Under the pieces are notes generated by a model. The model saw only the letters and a list, made by a program, of their open reading frames with translations. It did not search any database and had not been told where the DNA came from. The translations under genes were made by a program, and so were the position numbers. Below, one piece after another: positions 1-10,663 of a stretch of 64,000 nucleotides of DNA. How positions within the stretch are numbered: position 1 is the first letter of the stretch; every line of letters begins with the position of its first letter. The DNA comes from Synaphobranchus kaupii (Eukaryota > Chordata > Actinopteri > Anguilliformes > Synaphobranchidae): NCBI GenBank assembly GCA_029718625.1, contig CM056378.1:61961027-62025026 (forward strand). Reading direction: 5' to 3'.

Positions 1-116
1 CATGGCATGCATAGCTATTACTAACATAATGTGGCTTAAGAATGTAAATAGTCCCTCTAAACATTAAAAACACCTAATTAAGAAAAATTAACAGCTTGTT
101 AAAATTCAAGTATTGT

Positions 117-175
117 GGTTGGAACGAAAACCAGCATACACAGGGGGTCCCCAGGACCAGGGTTGAGAACCACTG
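117..175. repeat. hAT-type MITE end (fragment)
   Basis: The stretch ends in GGTTGAGAACCACTG after an 'aaaacc...ccaggaccagg' block. This is the same layout as one end of the complete MITE at 63407-63599. The other end is not visible, so it is a truncated copy. The family call (hAT-type, 8-bp target sites) comes from the better copy. Confidence 0.5.
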
Positions 176-180
176 ATCTA

Positions 181-244
181 GACGACTTTTTAGTGACCTA
201 AAACAGCCGGTTCTACGGCTGGTTAGGGTCATTAAAAAGTCGTC
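181..244. other. 64-nt near-perfect hairpin
   Basis: The two arms pair over 19 consecutive positions (GACGACTTTTTA... with ...TAAAAAGTCGTC), including two G-T wobbles. A 4x4 internal loop follows, then a 6-bp CAGCCG/CGGCTG stem and a 6-nt loop. It lies between a MITE end and a palindromic element and belongs visibly to neither. It could be a very small MITE or a pre-miRNA-like foldback; expression is unknown. Confidence 0.6.
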
Positions 245-249
245 GAGAT

Positions 250-814
250 GACGTTTTTGGAACCAATGATTCTATAAGAGAAATCTTATAACATTACATT
301 TTACTCATTTAGCAGACACTTTCATCCATAGCAACTTACATGTCATCCATTTATACAGCTGGATATTTTTACATTCTGACCTGAGAATTGAACTTGCAAC
401 CCTTTGGTTATTAGACCAGTGCCTTAACCACTACGCCACTGCCACTTATAAGAATTTTGTAAGTTTTTGGAACTTATGATCCTATAAGAAAAATCCTATA
501 AGAATCATATGTTTTTAGACCCGGTGATCCTATAAGATTACTATAAAATCCTATAGGGCCTAAGAATGTTATACGTTTTTGGATCCAATAATCCCATAGG
601 ATTCCTATGGTAATCCTATAGGATTGGTTCCAAAAATCCTATAATATTATTATGGGATTTTTCCTATAGCAATCCTATGGGATTATTGGTTCCAAAAACG
701 TATAACATTCTTATAGGATTTCTCTTATAGTAATCTTATAGGATCACCGGGTCAAAAAACGTATACGATTCTTATAGGATCAACAGTTCCAAAAACTTAC
801 AAGATTCTTATAAC
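250..814. mobile_element. Palindromic MITE split by a SINE
   Basis: Positions 446-814 form a long imperfect inverted repeat centred near 630. The left arm has 'cctaagaatgttatacgttttt' units and the right arm has their reverse complement. Both arms are built from short blocks around 'atcctatagga'. The left end continues at 250-291 and is separated from the rest by a SINE. No coding capacity. The superfamily is not recognised. Confidence 0.6.
292..444 (-). mobile_element. tRNA-derived SINE with LINE-like tail
   Basis: On the minus strand it begins with a tRNA-like head (about 443-379): an A-box-like GGCGTAGTGGTTAAGG and a B-box-like GGTTGCAAGTTCAATTCT. It ends in 'gtctgctaaatgagtaaaatg', the tail style of fish L2 LINEs, which suggests L2 machinery mobilised it. 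Copies of CTTATAA at 285-291 and 445-451 flank it and look like its target duplication. The head is not a functional tRNA, because no proper acceptor stem is seen. Confidence 0.7.
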
Positions 815-837
815 ACTAGTAGCGCCACTAATTTTTA

Positions 838-1279
838 ACACCAATAAGCGCCAGAGCCACGCCAATTGGCGTCTGTATCCTTTTGTTCTGCTCCTATTGT
901 TCCACTTGATGGGCCATTAGTTCTCCATCCCTATAGCGCACAGAGGTCAATACACAGCTTCCAGACAAAAAAAAAAATTCTTTGGCAGGTAGGTTATTTT
1001 ATTCTGTTAGCAGTTTTAGTAGTTCGTTTTAGCAGTTTGAAATAGTCTACTTTCATATCTAGTTTCACTATACGAAATGTCGCACTGCCCGTAGGGGCAG
1101 TCTGCGTCGGCCCGTGAAGAAAGCGTGCACTACGATGTTCACATATCTCTAAAGACACACTGAAGCACATGACAATGCAAGATTAAAGTTTGGTATCTAC
1201 ATCTGAATTCAGCCAGACAACACTTCATTTTAGCAACAAATAGAATAGTTTCAACAATGTAACAGAAACAGAAGCGGCG
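838..1279. other. Unannotated flank
   Basis: No gene or repeat was recognised. It contains a short A tract near 967 and a small GCGCC/GGCGT inverted motif near 848-872. It is the 5' flank of the gypsy insertion and ends in one copy of its target duplication (CTCCC, 1280-1284). Confidence 0.5.
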
Positions 1280-1284
1280 CTCCC

Positions 1285-2734
1285 TGTAATGTTCCGCTCC
1301 CTTCCTGTTCGTTTTCTGTATTTTCCTGTTTTCCCTCCGTGTCATGTTGGATCCTTTTGTCCGTGTTTTCCCCGCTGCTGCGGTCTGGGCGTTTCCTTCT
1401 CTGTCTTGTTCGTCTGGTTGTCTTACTTCCGCCTTTTCACTCCGTCCCCCCTCGTTGCATGCATTTCCTCACCTGGTGTTTCTTAATCACTCCCGTTTAT
1501 TTTCCACACCTGTTCCTTGTTTAGTTCTGTCATTAACCTCACTATTTATTCCTTCGGCTGGCTGCCAGTCGGCGCCAGTTCGTTAACTATCGTCACGCGG
1601 TGTTAATGCTCGTTGTTTGCCTGGTCGCGTTTCAAAGAACTACTCGCTTGGTTGTGGGATATTATCCCCTTGCAGCTAGAGTTCCGCTCCTAACTACAGT
1701 CTGGTAGTTATCCTCCAAGTCATTTCTTGTTGTGCATGCAGCTAACCTGTTTCCCCTCTCCTTCATCTAACCCAGCTCCCATTCTCCCGTGGCAGTGTTC
1801 GTTTCCCCCCGTTTTCGTTGTGTGTGTTGCGGTACCTCCACCTCCAGCGCGTGTAGGCTCCGGGTTGGCGTGTTACCTGGCTACCCTCCAGTTGTTCCTG
1901 TCCGGCCGAAGAAGCCATCTAGTTCTTCGGTTACGGTTCCGGGAGCTCTGGAGACCAGTCAGCTCCTTCCGGACCTACCGCAGCTACGCCACACTACCCA
2001 GCCCTGCCGTGCTTCACCAACCACCTACCTCTCAAGCCCTGCACCTCCGTGAGAACCTCCCGGTCATTTCCGTGCCTTCCCTTGCACTAACCCCACCTGC
2101 TTTGTTTTGTTCTGTACCGGTGCAGTCATTCCGGTCCAGTTCCTGTCCTGCCGTAGTGAGCCGCTCCCCAGCTAGTCCAGTCCAGTCCAGGTGTGAGCCG
2201 TGCACCTACCTGTCCAGTCCAGTTCCGGTTTGGAACAATCCGTTCCAGACCCGGCTTCCAGTGTGGACCTCCCGGTCCAGTTCCAGTCCAGTCCAGTTCC
2301 GGTTTGGAACAGATCCGTTCCAGACCCTGATTCCAGTGTGGACCTCCCGGTCCAGTTCCAGTCCAGTCCAGTTCCGGTTTGGAACACACCCGTTCCAGAC
2401 CCTGATTCCAGTGTGGACCTCCCGGTCCAGTTCCAGTCCAGTCCAGTTCCGGTTTGGAACATTCCGTTCCAGATCCTGATTCCAAAGTGGACCTCCCGGT
2501 CCAGTTCCAGTCCAGTCCAGTTCCGGCTTGGAACGAACGTTCCAGACCTGCCAGCCCAGCTCCGGCTTGGAGCAGCCCGTCCCGGGCTTCCTTGCTGTTC
2601 CAGCGTAATATTGTGTATTGCCTTTTCTGTACAGTGTTGGGACTACCCCAACACTTAATTTAATAAACCCCCCTTTTTGTGAATCTGTCTCCTGGTCGTT
2701 GCACTTGGGTTCGTCTCGTTCCTGGTTCGTAACA
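1285..2734 (+). repeat. 5' LTR of Gypsy-A
   Basis: 1450 bp, unusually long because of an internal minisatellite (about 2212-2560). It starts TGTAATG and ends GTAACA. A polyadenylation hexamer AATAAA lies at 2662-2667. The sequence directly after it (2735 on) should hold the primer binding site but is not a standard TGG-start site, so the primer tRNA was not identified. Long open frames within the LTR, for example about 1727-2479, come from the repeat's lack of stops and are not genes. Confidence 0.93.
2212..2560 (+). repeat. 75-bp minisatellite in 5' LTR
   Basis: Five occurrences of 'ttccggNttggaac' at 75-bp spacing, each followed by 'ccgttccagacc' and a TCCAG-rich block. The last unit has diverged. 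The same array in the 3' LTR has one more unit. Confidence 0.85.
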
Positions 2735-2754
2735 GAACGAACTGGCCAAAAATC

Positions 2755-3714
2755 ATGGACCCAGCCGACCTGGAGCAAATTCGTCACGCCTTCTCCTGCC
2801 AAACTGCGGTCAGCGACCAACAGGGCCGACGTTTGGATGACGTGTTGGAGGTGCTGAGGGGCATCACGGAGCAAGTGGCGCAGCTAGCTCTTCACCAGCC
2901 GCTTCCGCGTATTCCTATGGGCCCTACACCGCCCGCGCCGGATCCGCCGGTGGATCCTTCTGTTCCCACTTCTCTCCGAACGCGGGTTCAACATCCAGAG
3001 TTATACCGCGGGGGATTGGGAAAGTGTCGCGAATTCCTGATGAAATGCGACATAGTATTCCGGATGCAGCCCTCCTCCTTCGCCTCCGACCCATGTAAGA
3101 TCGCCTTCATAATGAGCAGTTTGGGAGGAGGTGCCCTGGAGTGGGCTACATCCATTTGGGACAGCCAAGTCGCGCTCTGCAACAACTTCGCCGCCTTCAC
3201 CGCTGAGATGCGGCGTGTTTTCGATCACCCCACCTGTGGGCGAGACGCAACTCAACGCCTACTTCAGGTCCGTCAGGGAAGCCGTAGCGTTGCTGAAATG
3301 GCAATCCAATTCCGTACCCTCGCAGCGGAGTCCGGATGGAATGACACCGCCCTTCAGGGGGCTTTCCGCCAGGCGCTGAGCGAAGAGTTAAAGGACCAAC
3401 TTGCCACCCGTGAAGAATCCACTTCACTCAATTGCCTTATTAGCCTGGCCATCGCTATTGACAACCGTCTCCGTATCCGGGCCCGTGAGCGAGGGGGGAA
3501 CTCCGGTCATCAGCATCAGCAACACATACGCTCACACCCTTCTGCCTCTGGACCCAGAGCGGCGTCTGGGGTCTCTGAGGAAGAGCCCATGCAACTGGGC
3601 AGAGTTGCGGTCAACGCCGAGGAGCGCCAACGTCGCCTGCGATCAAGATCCTGTTTTTACTGTGGCAAACCAGGCCACCAGATCGCCTCATGCCCCATTC
3701 GCCCAAAAGAGTAG
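2755..3714 (+). CDS. gag: Gag polyprotein of Gypsy-A
   Basis: 319 residues encoding the structural capsid/nucleocapsid protein that would package the element's RNA in cytoplasmic particles. The ATG is 20 bp after the 5' LTR and is the first in the internal region. The central part (about residues 80-230, around [16 protein letters not shown]) resembles the retrotransposon Gag domain. The C-terminus has one CCHC zinc knuckle (C300, C303, H308, C313) for RNA binding. The stop TAG at 3712-3714 overlaps the pol frame, with a slippery heptamer just upstream. No internal breaks. Neighbours are the 5' LTR and pol; expression would come from the LTR promoter. Confidence 0.93.
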   Translation: MDPADLEQIRHAFSCQTAVSDQQGRRLDDVLEVLRGITEQVAQLALHQPLPRIPMGPTPPAPDPPVDPSVPTSLRTRVQHPELYRGGLGKCREFLMKCDIVFRMQPSSFASDPCKIAFIMSSLGGGALEWATSIWDSQVALCNNFAAFTAEMRRVFDHPTCGRDATQRLLQVRQGSRSVAEMAIQFRTLAAESGWNDTALQGAFRQALSEELKDQLATREESTSLNCLISLAIAIDNRLRIRARERGGNSGHQHQQHIRSHPSASGPRAASGVSEEEPMQLGRVAVNAEERQRRLRSRSCFYCGKPGHQIASCPIRPKE

Positions 3715-6700
3715 GCTCGCCAGTTAAACTGGGCGTACTGACGAGCCCAATCATACCTTGCCATGCAGCTCAGAATCGCCTTGTCTTCAAGGCCACTCTC
3801 CTTTGGAGGGACAAGTCCGAAGTCTCGTCGGCTCTTATCGACTCTGGTGCCGACGCTAACTTCATGGACATCACCTTCGCCAGGAGGGCCGGCATCCCCA
3901 CGGAACTGCTACCCTCTCCCATTACTGCTTTTGCCTTAGACGGTAGGAGTCTGGGGTTAGTCACCCACTCCACCGTTCCCGTACAGCTCGTTTTATCCGG
4001 CAATCATCGGGAGAGTATTCAACTTCTGCTCATCAACTCTAAACAATCCTCCATAGTTTTGGGTCAGACCTGGCTCCGCCTTCACAACCCTCACATCGAC
4101 TGGCAAGCCGGTCGTATCCTGGCGTGGAGTGGTCACTGTCTGGCTAGCTGTCTTCGTTCCGCTCTCCCCCCTCCGGGATCCAAGAATTCCAGCACCAACC
4201 TACCCGAACCCGATCTGTCCAACGTTCCCAAGCAATATCACGACCTCTGCCTTACCTTTTCAAAATCACGCGCTCTGTCCCTACCTCCTCACCGACCCTA
4301 CGATTGTTGCATTGACCTGCTGGCGGGAGCCAAGCTTCCGTCTGGTCGTCTCTACAGTCTGTCGGGTCCGGAGAAACTCTCCATGGAGGAGTATATTCAT
4401 GAGTCCCTCGCCTCGGGCATCATCCGCCCTTCCTCCTCTCCTGTTGGTGCTGGGTTCTTTTTTGTGGGGAAAAAGGACGGCTCACTACGGCCCTGCATCG
4501 ACTACCGGGGGCTCAATCAAATTACCATCCGCAACAAATATCCTCTTCCCCTTATTAACACTGCCTTTGAACCCCTCTCGCAGGCCGTCATTTTCACCAA
4601 GCTCGACCTCCGTAATGCGTACCACTTGGTGCGTATACGGGAGGGGGATGAATGGAAGACTGCCTTCAATACCCCGTTGGGCCACTACGAGTACCTGGTG
4701 GTCCCCTTCGGCCTTACTAACGCCCCGGCAGTCTTTCAGGGCATGGTGAATGACGTCCTGCGAGACCTGTTGGGGAAGACTGTTTTCGTGTATATCGATG
4801 ATATTTTGATTTTTTCTAAGTCCCCCCAGGAGCACATTCTCCATGGGTTCTCCAGCGCCTGCTCGAAAACCAGCTCTTCGTTAAGGCAGAGAAGTGCTCC
4901 TTCCACATCTCCTCAGTCCCGTTCCTCGGCTTCATCATCGAGGAGGGCAGCATCCGGGCGGATCCCGCCAAGATCAAGGCGGTGACAGAATGGCCCCAAC
5001 CCACCTCTCGTAAGCACCTGCAACAGTTTCTTGGTTTTGCCAATTTTTATCGTAGGTTCATCCGTAATTACAGTGTCATTGCTGCTCCCCTAACCAAACT
5101 CACCTCCACTGCTTTTTCTTTTTGTTGGAACTCCGAGGCCCAGCTCGCGTTTGAACGCCTTAAGGCTCGGTTTTCCTCGGCCCCTATTCTTTGTCACCCT
5201 GACCCCACTCGCCAATTTACGATTGAGGTGGATGCCTCCGACACCGGCGTGGGGGCCATTCTGTCCCAACGAGCCGCCTTGGACAACAAGCTCCATCCCT
5301 GTGCTTTCTTCTCCCGGAGGCTGTCCTCCGCCGAGCGGAACTATGATGTCGGGGATCGGGAGCTTCTGGCCATCAAGCTGGCTCTTGAGGAGTGGCGCCA
5401 CTGGCTGGAGGGGGCAGGTAACCCCTTTATTGTTTTAACTGACCACCAAAACCTTATTTATCTAAAGTCTGCTAAGAGGCTTAATGCCAGACAGGCTAGG
5501 TGGTCATTATTCTTTGCCCGATTTAATTTTTCTGTGTCCTTCCGCCCCGGTTCCCGCAATATCAAAGCGGATGCATTATCCCGTGTTTTTTCCCTTCCCT
5601 CCAGTCCTGCTGACCCCGAGCCTATTCTACCGGCTTCCTGTATGGTGGCTGCGGTCTCCTGGACGATTGAGGAGATTGTGAGGTCCGCCCAGACTTCCCA
5701 CCCTGACCCCCGTAGTAACCCTAACTCCTCCCTGTTTGTTCCCAACTCCGTCCGCTCCCAGGTCCTTGAGTGGGTTCACGCCTCCTGTCTGGCGTGTCAC
5801 CCAGGTGTTGCCAGAACGACCACCCTCGTCAGGAGGAGTTTTTGGTGGCCCACGCTCAAGGAGGATACCCGTGCTTTTGTCCTGGCCTGCGCGGTGTGCG
5901 CCAGGAGCAAGGCTTCCCACCAGCCTCCCTCTGGTCTTCTCCTTCCCCTCCCTGTCCCGGGCCGTCCTTGGAGCCACATTGGCGTTGACTTCGTCACCGG
6001 TCTGCCATTGTCAGAAGGCAACTCCGTCATTCTGACAATTGTGGATCGGTTCTCCAAGGCGGTTCACTTTGTTCCCCTCCCTAAGCTCCCGTCCGCCCTC
6101 GAAACTGCGGAGCTCCTGGTGTCACATGTGGTCAGGCTGCACGGGATCCCATCCGACATTGTGTCGGACCGTGGGCCCCAATTCTCCTCCCAGGTGTGGA
6201 AGGCGTTCTGTGTAGCCCTGGGGGCCTCGGCCAGTCTGTCGTCTGGTTTTCATCCCCAGTCTAACGGCCAGGCAGAGAGGGCGAACCAGGACCTGGGGGC
6301 CGCCCTGCGGTGCGTCACTGCACGCAATCCCGCCTCCTGGAGCCGTTTTCTTCCCTGGGTAGAGTACGCCCATAACTCCCTTAAGAGTGCGTCTACAGGG
6401 TTGTCCCCGTTCGAGTGCTCATTAGGTTACCAACCCCCTCTCCTGTCGGCCCAGGAGGCCGAGGTAGCAGTCCCCTCCGTTAAGTCCCACATCCTCAAGT
6501 GCAAACGCATGTGGAGACTTGCACGCACCGCACTCCTGCGTTCTAATTCCCGTTCTCAACGTCTGGCGGACCTGCACAGGACCGCAGCCCCTAAATACAG
6601 AGCCGGGCAGCAGGTCTGGCTTTCCACATCCAACATTTCCCTTCCCTCCTCCTCTAAGAAACTTCGGCCCCGGTTTATTGGTCCCTTCCCTGTTGTTTGT

Positions 6701-7054
6701 CTCATTAACCCGGTTTCCGTTAAACTCTCCCTCCCTTCCTCCCTCAAGGTCTACCCCGTTTTTCATGTGTCACAGATCAAGCCTGTCGCCTCCAGCCCCC
6801 TCAGTGCCCCTACCCTCCCTCCTCCACCTGTCCGGGTCATCGACAACGCCCCGGCCTACACGGTGGACCGCATTATCGACATCCGCCGTAAGGGTCGGGG
6901 TTTTCAATACCTCGTGGACTGGGAGGGGTATGGTCCTGAGGAGCGGTCGTGGCTCCACAGGAGCCTCATCCTGGATCAATCATTGATCCAGGATTTCCAC
7001 AGTCGCTTCCCTCTCAAGACCAGGCCGCCAGGTACGCCAGGGGGCGTACGTTGA
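3690..7054 (+). pseudogene. pol: Pol of Gypsy-A: PR-RT / RNase H-IN-chromodomain, one frame break
   Basis: Encodes the enzymes for copying and inserting the element. First frame from 3690: aspartic protease with DSGA (D51), then RT ending in the catalytic YIDD at 4791-4802. Near 4842-4846 the coding frame changes. The first frame then runs to an irrelevant stop at 4985, and the second frame (open to 7054) carries the RT thumb, RNase H (first Asp in VDASD, D84 counting from the ATG at 4982), an HHCC zinc finger, an integrase core with D336, D396 and E432 (D,D-35-E), and a C-terminal chromodomain from about residue 626. All catalytic motifs are present, so the small indel is the only visible lesion. 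Chromodomains of this type can direct integration to marked chromatin (family knowledge). Confidence 0.92.
3702..3708 (+). promoter_or_regulatory. Probable -1 frameshift heptamer (CCCAAAA)
   Basis: In the gag frame it reads C CCA AAA, which fits the X XXY YYZ pattern for -1 slippage. It sits one codon (GAG) before the gag stop. Slipping back one base enters the pol frame, which is open here and overlaps gag by 25 bp from 3690. The site and the frames are seen; that slippage occurs is inferred. Confidence 0.6.
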
Positions 7055-7062
7055 GGGGGGGG
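7053..7062 (+). other. Polypurine tract of Gypsy-A
   Basis: A GAGGGGGGGG run directly after the pol stop and 3 bp before the 3' LTR. This is the expected site and composition for the plus-strand primer in reverse transcription. Confidence 0.75.
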
Positions 7063-7065
7063 TAC

Positions 7066-8589
7066 TGTAATGTTCCGCTCCCTTCCTGTTCGTTTTCTGT
7101 ATTTTCCTGTTTTCCCTCCGTGTCATGTTGGATCCTTTTGTCCGTGTTTTCCCCGCTGCTGCGGTCTGGGCGTTTCCTTCTCTGTCTTGTTCGTCTGGTT
7201 GTCTTACTTCCGCCTTTTCACTCCGTCCCCCCTCGTTGCATGCATTTCCTCACCTGGTGTTTCTTAATCACTCCCGTTTATTTTCCACACCTGTTCCTTG
7301 TTTAGTTCTGTCATTAACCTCACTATTTATTCCTTCGGCTGGCTGCCAGTCGGCGCCAGTTCGTTAACTATCGTCACGCGGTGTTAATGCTCGTTGTTTG
7401 CCTGGTCGCGTTTCAAAGAACTACTCGCTTGGTTGTGGGATATTATCCCCTTGCAGCTAGAGTTCCGCTCCTAACTACAGTCTGGTAGTTATCCTCCAAG
7501 TCATTTCTTGTTGTGCATGCAGCTAACCTGTTTCCCCTCTCCTTCATCTAACCCAGCTCCCATTCTCCCGTGGCAGTGTTCGTTTCCCCCCGTTTTCGTT
7601 GTGTGTGTTGCGGTACCTCCACCTCCAGCGCGTGTAGGCTCCGGGTTGGCGTGTTACCTGGCTACCCTCCAGTTGTTCCTGTCCGGCCGAAGAAGCCATC
7701 TAGTTCTTCGGTTACGGTTCCGGGAGCTCTGGAGACCAGTCAGCTCCTTCCGGACCTACCGCAGCTACGCCACACTACCCAGCCCTGCCGTGCTTCACCA
7801 ACCACCTACCTCTCAAGCCCTGCACCTCCGTGAGAACCTCCCGGTCATTTCCGTGCCTTCCCTTGCACTAACCCCACCTGCTTTGTTTTGTTCTGTACCG
7901 GTGCAGTCATTCCGGTCCAGTTCCTGTCCTGCCGTAGTGAGCCGCTCCCCAGCTAGTCCAGTCCAGTCCAGGTGTGAGCCGTGCACCTACCTGTCCAGTC
8001 CAGTTCCGGTTTGGAACAATCCGTTCCAGACCCGGCTTCCAGTGTGGACCTCCCGGTCCAGTTCCAGTCCAGTCCAGTTCCGGTTTGGAACAAATCCGTT
8101 CCAGACCCTGATTCCAGTGTGACCTCCCGGTCCAGTTCCAGTCCAGTCCAGTTCCGGTTTGGAACAGATCCGTTCCAGACCCTGATTCCAGTGTGGACCT
8201 CCCGGTCCAGTTCCAGTCCAGTCCAGTTCCGGTTTGGAACACACCCGTTCCAGACCCTGATTCCAGTGTGGACCTCCCGGTCCAGTTCCAGTCCAGTCCA
8301 GTTCCGGTTTGGAACATTCCGTTCCAGATCCTGATTCCAAAGTGGACCTCCCGGTCCAGTTCCAGTCCAGTCCAGTTCCGGCTTGGAACGAACGTTCCAG
8401 ACCTGCCAGCCCAGCTCCGGCTTGGAGCAGCCCGTCCCGGGCTTCCTTGCTGTTCCAGCGTAATATTGTGTATTGCCTTTTCTGTACAGTGTTGGGACTA
8501 CCCCAACACTTAATTTAATAAACCCCCCTTTTTGTGAATCTGTCTCCTGGTCGTTGCACTTGGGTTCGTCTCGTTCCTGGTTCGTAACA
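7066..8589 (+). repeat. 3' LTR of Gypsy-A
   Basis: 1524 bp, 74 bp longer than the 5' LTR. The excess is one extra minisatellite unit with a single-base deletion (GTGTGACC instead of GTGTGGACC, near 8118). AATAAA at 8517-8522. The remaining sequence reads essentially the same as the 5' LTR. Confidence 0.93.
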
Positions 8590-8594
8590 CTCCC

Positions 8595-10015
8595 ACTTCT
8601 AAAAATAGGATTTTGGTTTTGGACACGCATAAAAATTAATTCAGTTGCTTATTTGAAAGATTAAAATGAAATTATCTCTGCAGTTGTCAGCGTTGTTATG
8701 AAGAGGTGCTGTCATTATAAAGAGGTGCTGTCAGTTATGCACTGTTGTGTGTATTATTTTTTTAGATAATGCAAACAAACGCATGTGCACTATGGGAAGC
8801 GCCCGTTTCGCACGAACTGCTTCTCGTATACCTTCCTCTTCTCACGTGCGCATCAAATTTATTCTGTAGCCTACTACTTTTCGTTTGGTAATGTGTATTC
8901 TGATCTATCTAAACACAGCAGATGAAGTAGCAACAACTGTAACAGATTACTAACCGAAAGCGAGTGGAGGAAACACACGCTGCCGACATCTCCCTAAAGT
9001 TTTTATTATTATTATTATTAGTTTTTATTCGTTTGTTATTTATTATTGAAATAAAACAAAACAATTTAATAATTTCAAGCACCTTTATTTAGATCAAAAT
9101 AATCACAAATGAAGAAACACATTTAATCAATGAAAAATGAAAATAAATGAGGCTACAAATGCATAACGTTAGGTGACCGCAAGAGATACACACAAGCACG
9201 ACAATGAAAGTTTGTAATGAAAATATGACCGCCAATTATTCATCCAGATTGTAAATGAAAGTAATTATAGAGTGTTAAATAAGTGTGATAATATCATGTG
9301 TGAAAACAGTTTACATGTGCGAATGCGGCCGTTCCACCCCTAGCCTAAACATACACAAAATATTAATGATTTATTGAATTATCTCATTCTTGTTATAATG
9401 CAATGTGGTGACTAAAAACATGTGTAGTGTTAAGAAAGTATCTTTATGATATAGTGATGGCCACATAAAGTGTAGGCTATATGGAAGTTGAATTAAATGA
9501 AATTCAAAAATGTGAACATTCTTTCTTAATTTATGAAATCATTCTTGTTTTGTAATTGTTATTTGTACATCCTGAAACGAAATCTAACGATATTCGTTGA
9601 ATACACTTGATTACATCAGAGTATACCTCAGTGTTCTTTATTTATTTGACATCGTTGATATGATCTATCTCCGATTGATGTAATTCCCGTGAATACAGTG
9701 TTTCTCTCCTGTAAGTGGGTTTGAATTTGTTATAATATGTTCCATAGAGATATGTTTAATCTAATCATGTTCATTCGGTAAGTGTTGTCTCGTGCACCCT
9801 TTCAAACCGGGAGGCGGGTGGCAGGGCGTGACTGCGAAACGATTTTGCAAGAGTTGGTTCAATTTCGCAGTAACTTATCGCCGCACTCATATCGCAACTC
9901 GATTGAATCCGGGCCTAGGGCTTCAGGATTTTCAATGTCACAGGGCACCTGAAGGTGTGGCCTAGGGTGTTATCTCTGTAGCTGTACTTGTATGTAATAA
10001 CGCCTACAACTTCCC
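8595..10015. other. Unannotated intergenic sequence
   Basis: AT-rich, without a convincing open frame, RNA gene or terminal repeat. A short (ATT)n run lies near 9003-9020. Confidence 0.5.
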
Positions 10016-10019
10016 TTAA

Positions 10020-10659
10020 AGGAACAGTTCACTTACAAAACTCACTTTATGGCATTGTTCACTCACCCCCCCCCCGTCAGTCAAACTCCAATTGAAGTTT
10101 TTAAATCCATATAATATTCACAGAGTTAGAAACATGTTTGTCTTCACCGATTCAATGTTGGACCCCAGTAGACCTAATGTAGCCTATATAGCCTATTGGG
10201 GTCTGTTACGGTCGCTTGTTAAGTTGTTACCCCTGTTTTCTCCTTTCCCTTTTTATGACCGCCTCCCGGGGCTTAATTGGCTCCCACGGCAATCGCCGGG
10301 TTTTCTTTAAAAGGAGGTTGAGACCGGATACCAGGGTTGCTTCACTGGCGTCTCTCCTTTTCATTGTGTTGTCGGTCAAAATCTTATATCCTCTTTACAC
10401 GCATCCATACACCCATCATACACATCCCATGCAGGCACGCATCCATTCCTACGTTTGGGTATTGTTATTTATTTAATAACATTTGTTTACTTTTTGCAAC
10501 CACTTTTGTGTCTGTCCATTTATGTTGCGGTTGGGTCAGGGCCCTGACCGTAACAGGGTCCAACATTGAATCGGTGAAGACAAACTTCAATTGGGGTTCG
10601 ACTGACATGGGGAGAGAGTAAACAATGCCTAAAGTGAATTTTATAAGTGAACTGTTCCT
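10020..10659. mobile_element. Palindromic TTAA-target element
   Basis: Flanked by TTAA at 10016-10019 and 10660-10663. The termini are inverted (AGGAACAGTTCACTTA / its complement). The inverted similarity runs about 150 bp inward, with 'cttcaccgattcaatgttgg' on both sides of the centre. The TTAA target fits Kolobok or piggyBac elements; I favour Kolobok-like. Non-coding. A solo LTR was inserted in its loop later. Confidence 0.7.
10204..10555 (+). mobile_element. Solo LTR of a gypsy-type element
   Basis: A 352-bp sequence starting TGTTACGGTC and ending GACCGTAACA, flanked by perfect GGGTC duplications (10199-10203 and 10556-10560). No internal region or second LTR is present, so it is most likely a recombination product. 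The sequence differs from both full gypsy elements here. Confidence 0.8.
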
Positions 10660-10663
10660 TTAA

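Larger units (their letters stand above)
1285..8589 (+). mobile_element. Chromodomain Ty3/gypsy retrotransposon (Gypsy-A)
   Basis: Full-length 7.3-kb element. Two LTRs begin TGTAATGTTCC and end CGTAACA. Between them lie gag and pol in the order protease, RT, RNase H, integrase, chromodomain, followed by a G-rich polypurine tract. CTCCC is duplicated at 1280-1284 and 8590-8594, the 5-bp target duplication typical of Ty3/gypsy. The LTRs differ mainly by one internal 75-bp repeat unit and otherwise read as the same, so the insertion is young. One frame break in RT means this copy could not make an intact Pol. Domain order plus the C-terminal chromodomain place it among chromoviruses. Confidence 0.95.

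Noticed and set aside
379..443. tRNA gene
   Set aside because: A and B boxes are present, but there is no acceptor stem and the sequence runs into a LINE-like tail, so it is a SINE.
1727..2479. 250-codon open frame (repeated at 7508-8122)
   Set aside because: Lies inside the LTRs and runs through the TCCAG-rich minisatellite. Several frames on both strands are open there, and the length changes with repeat number.
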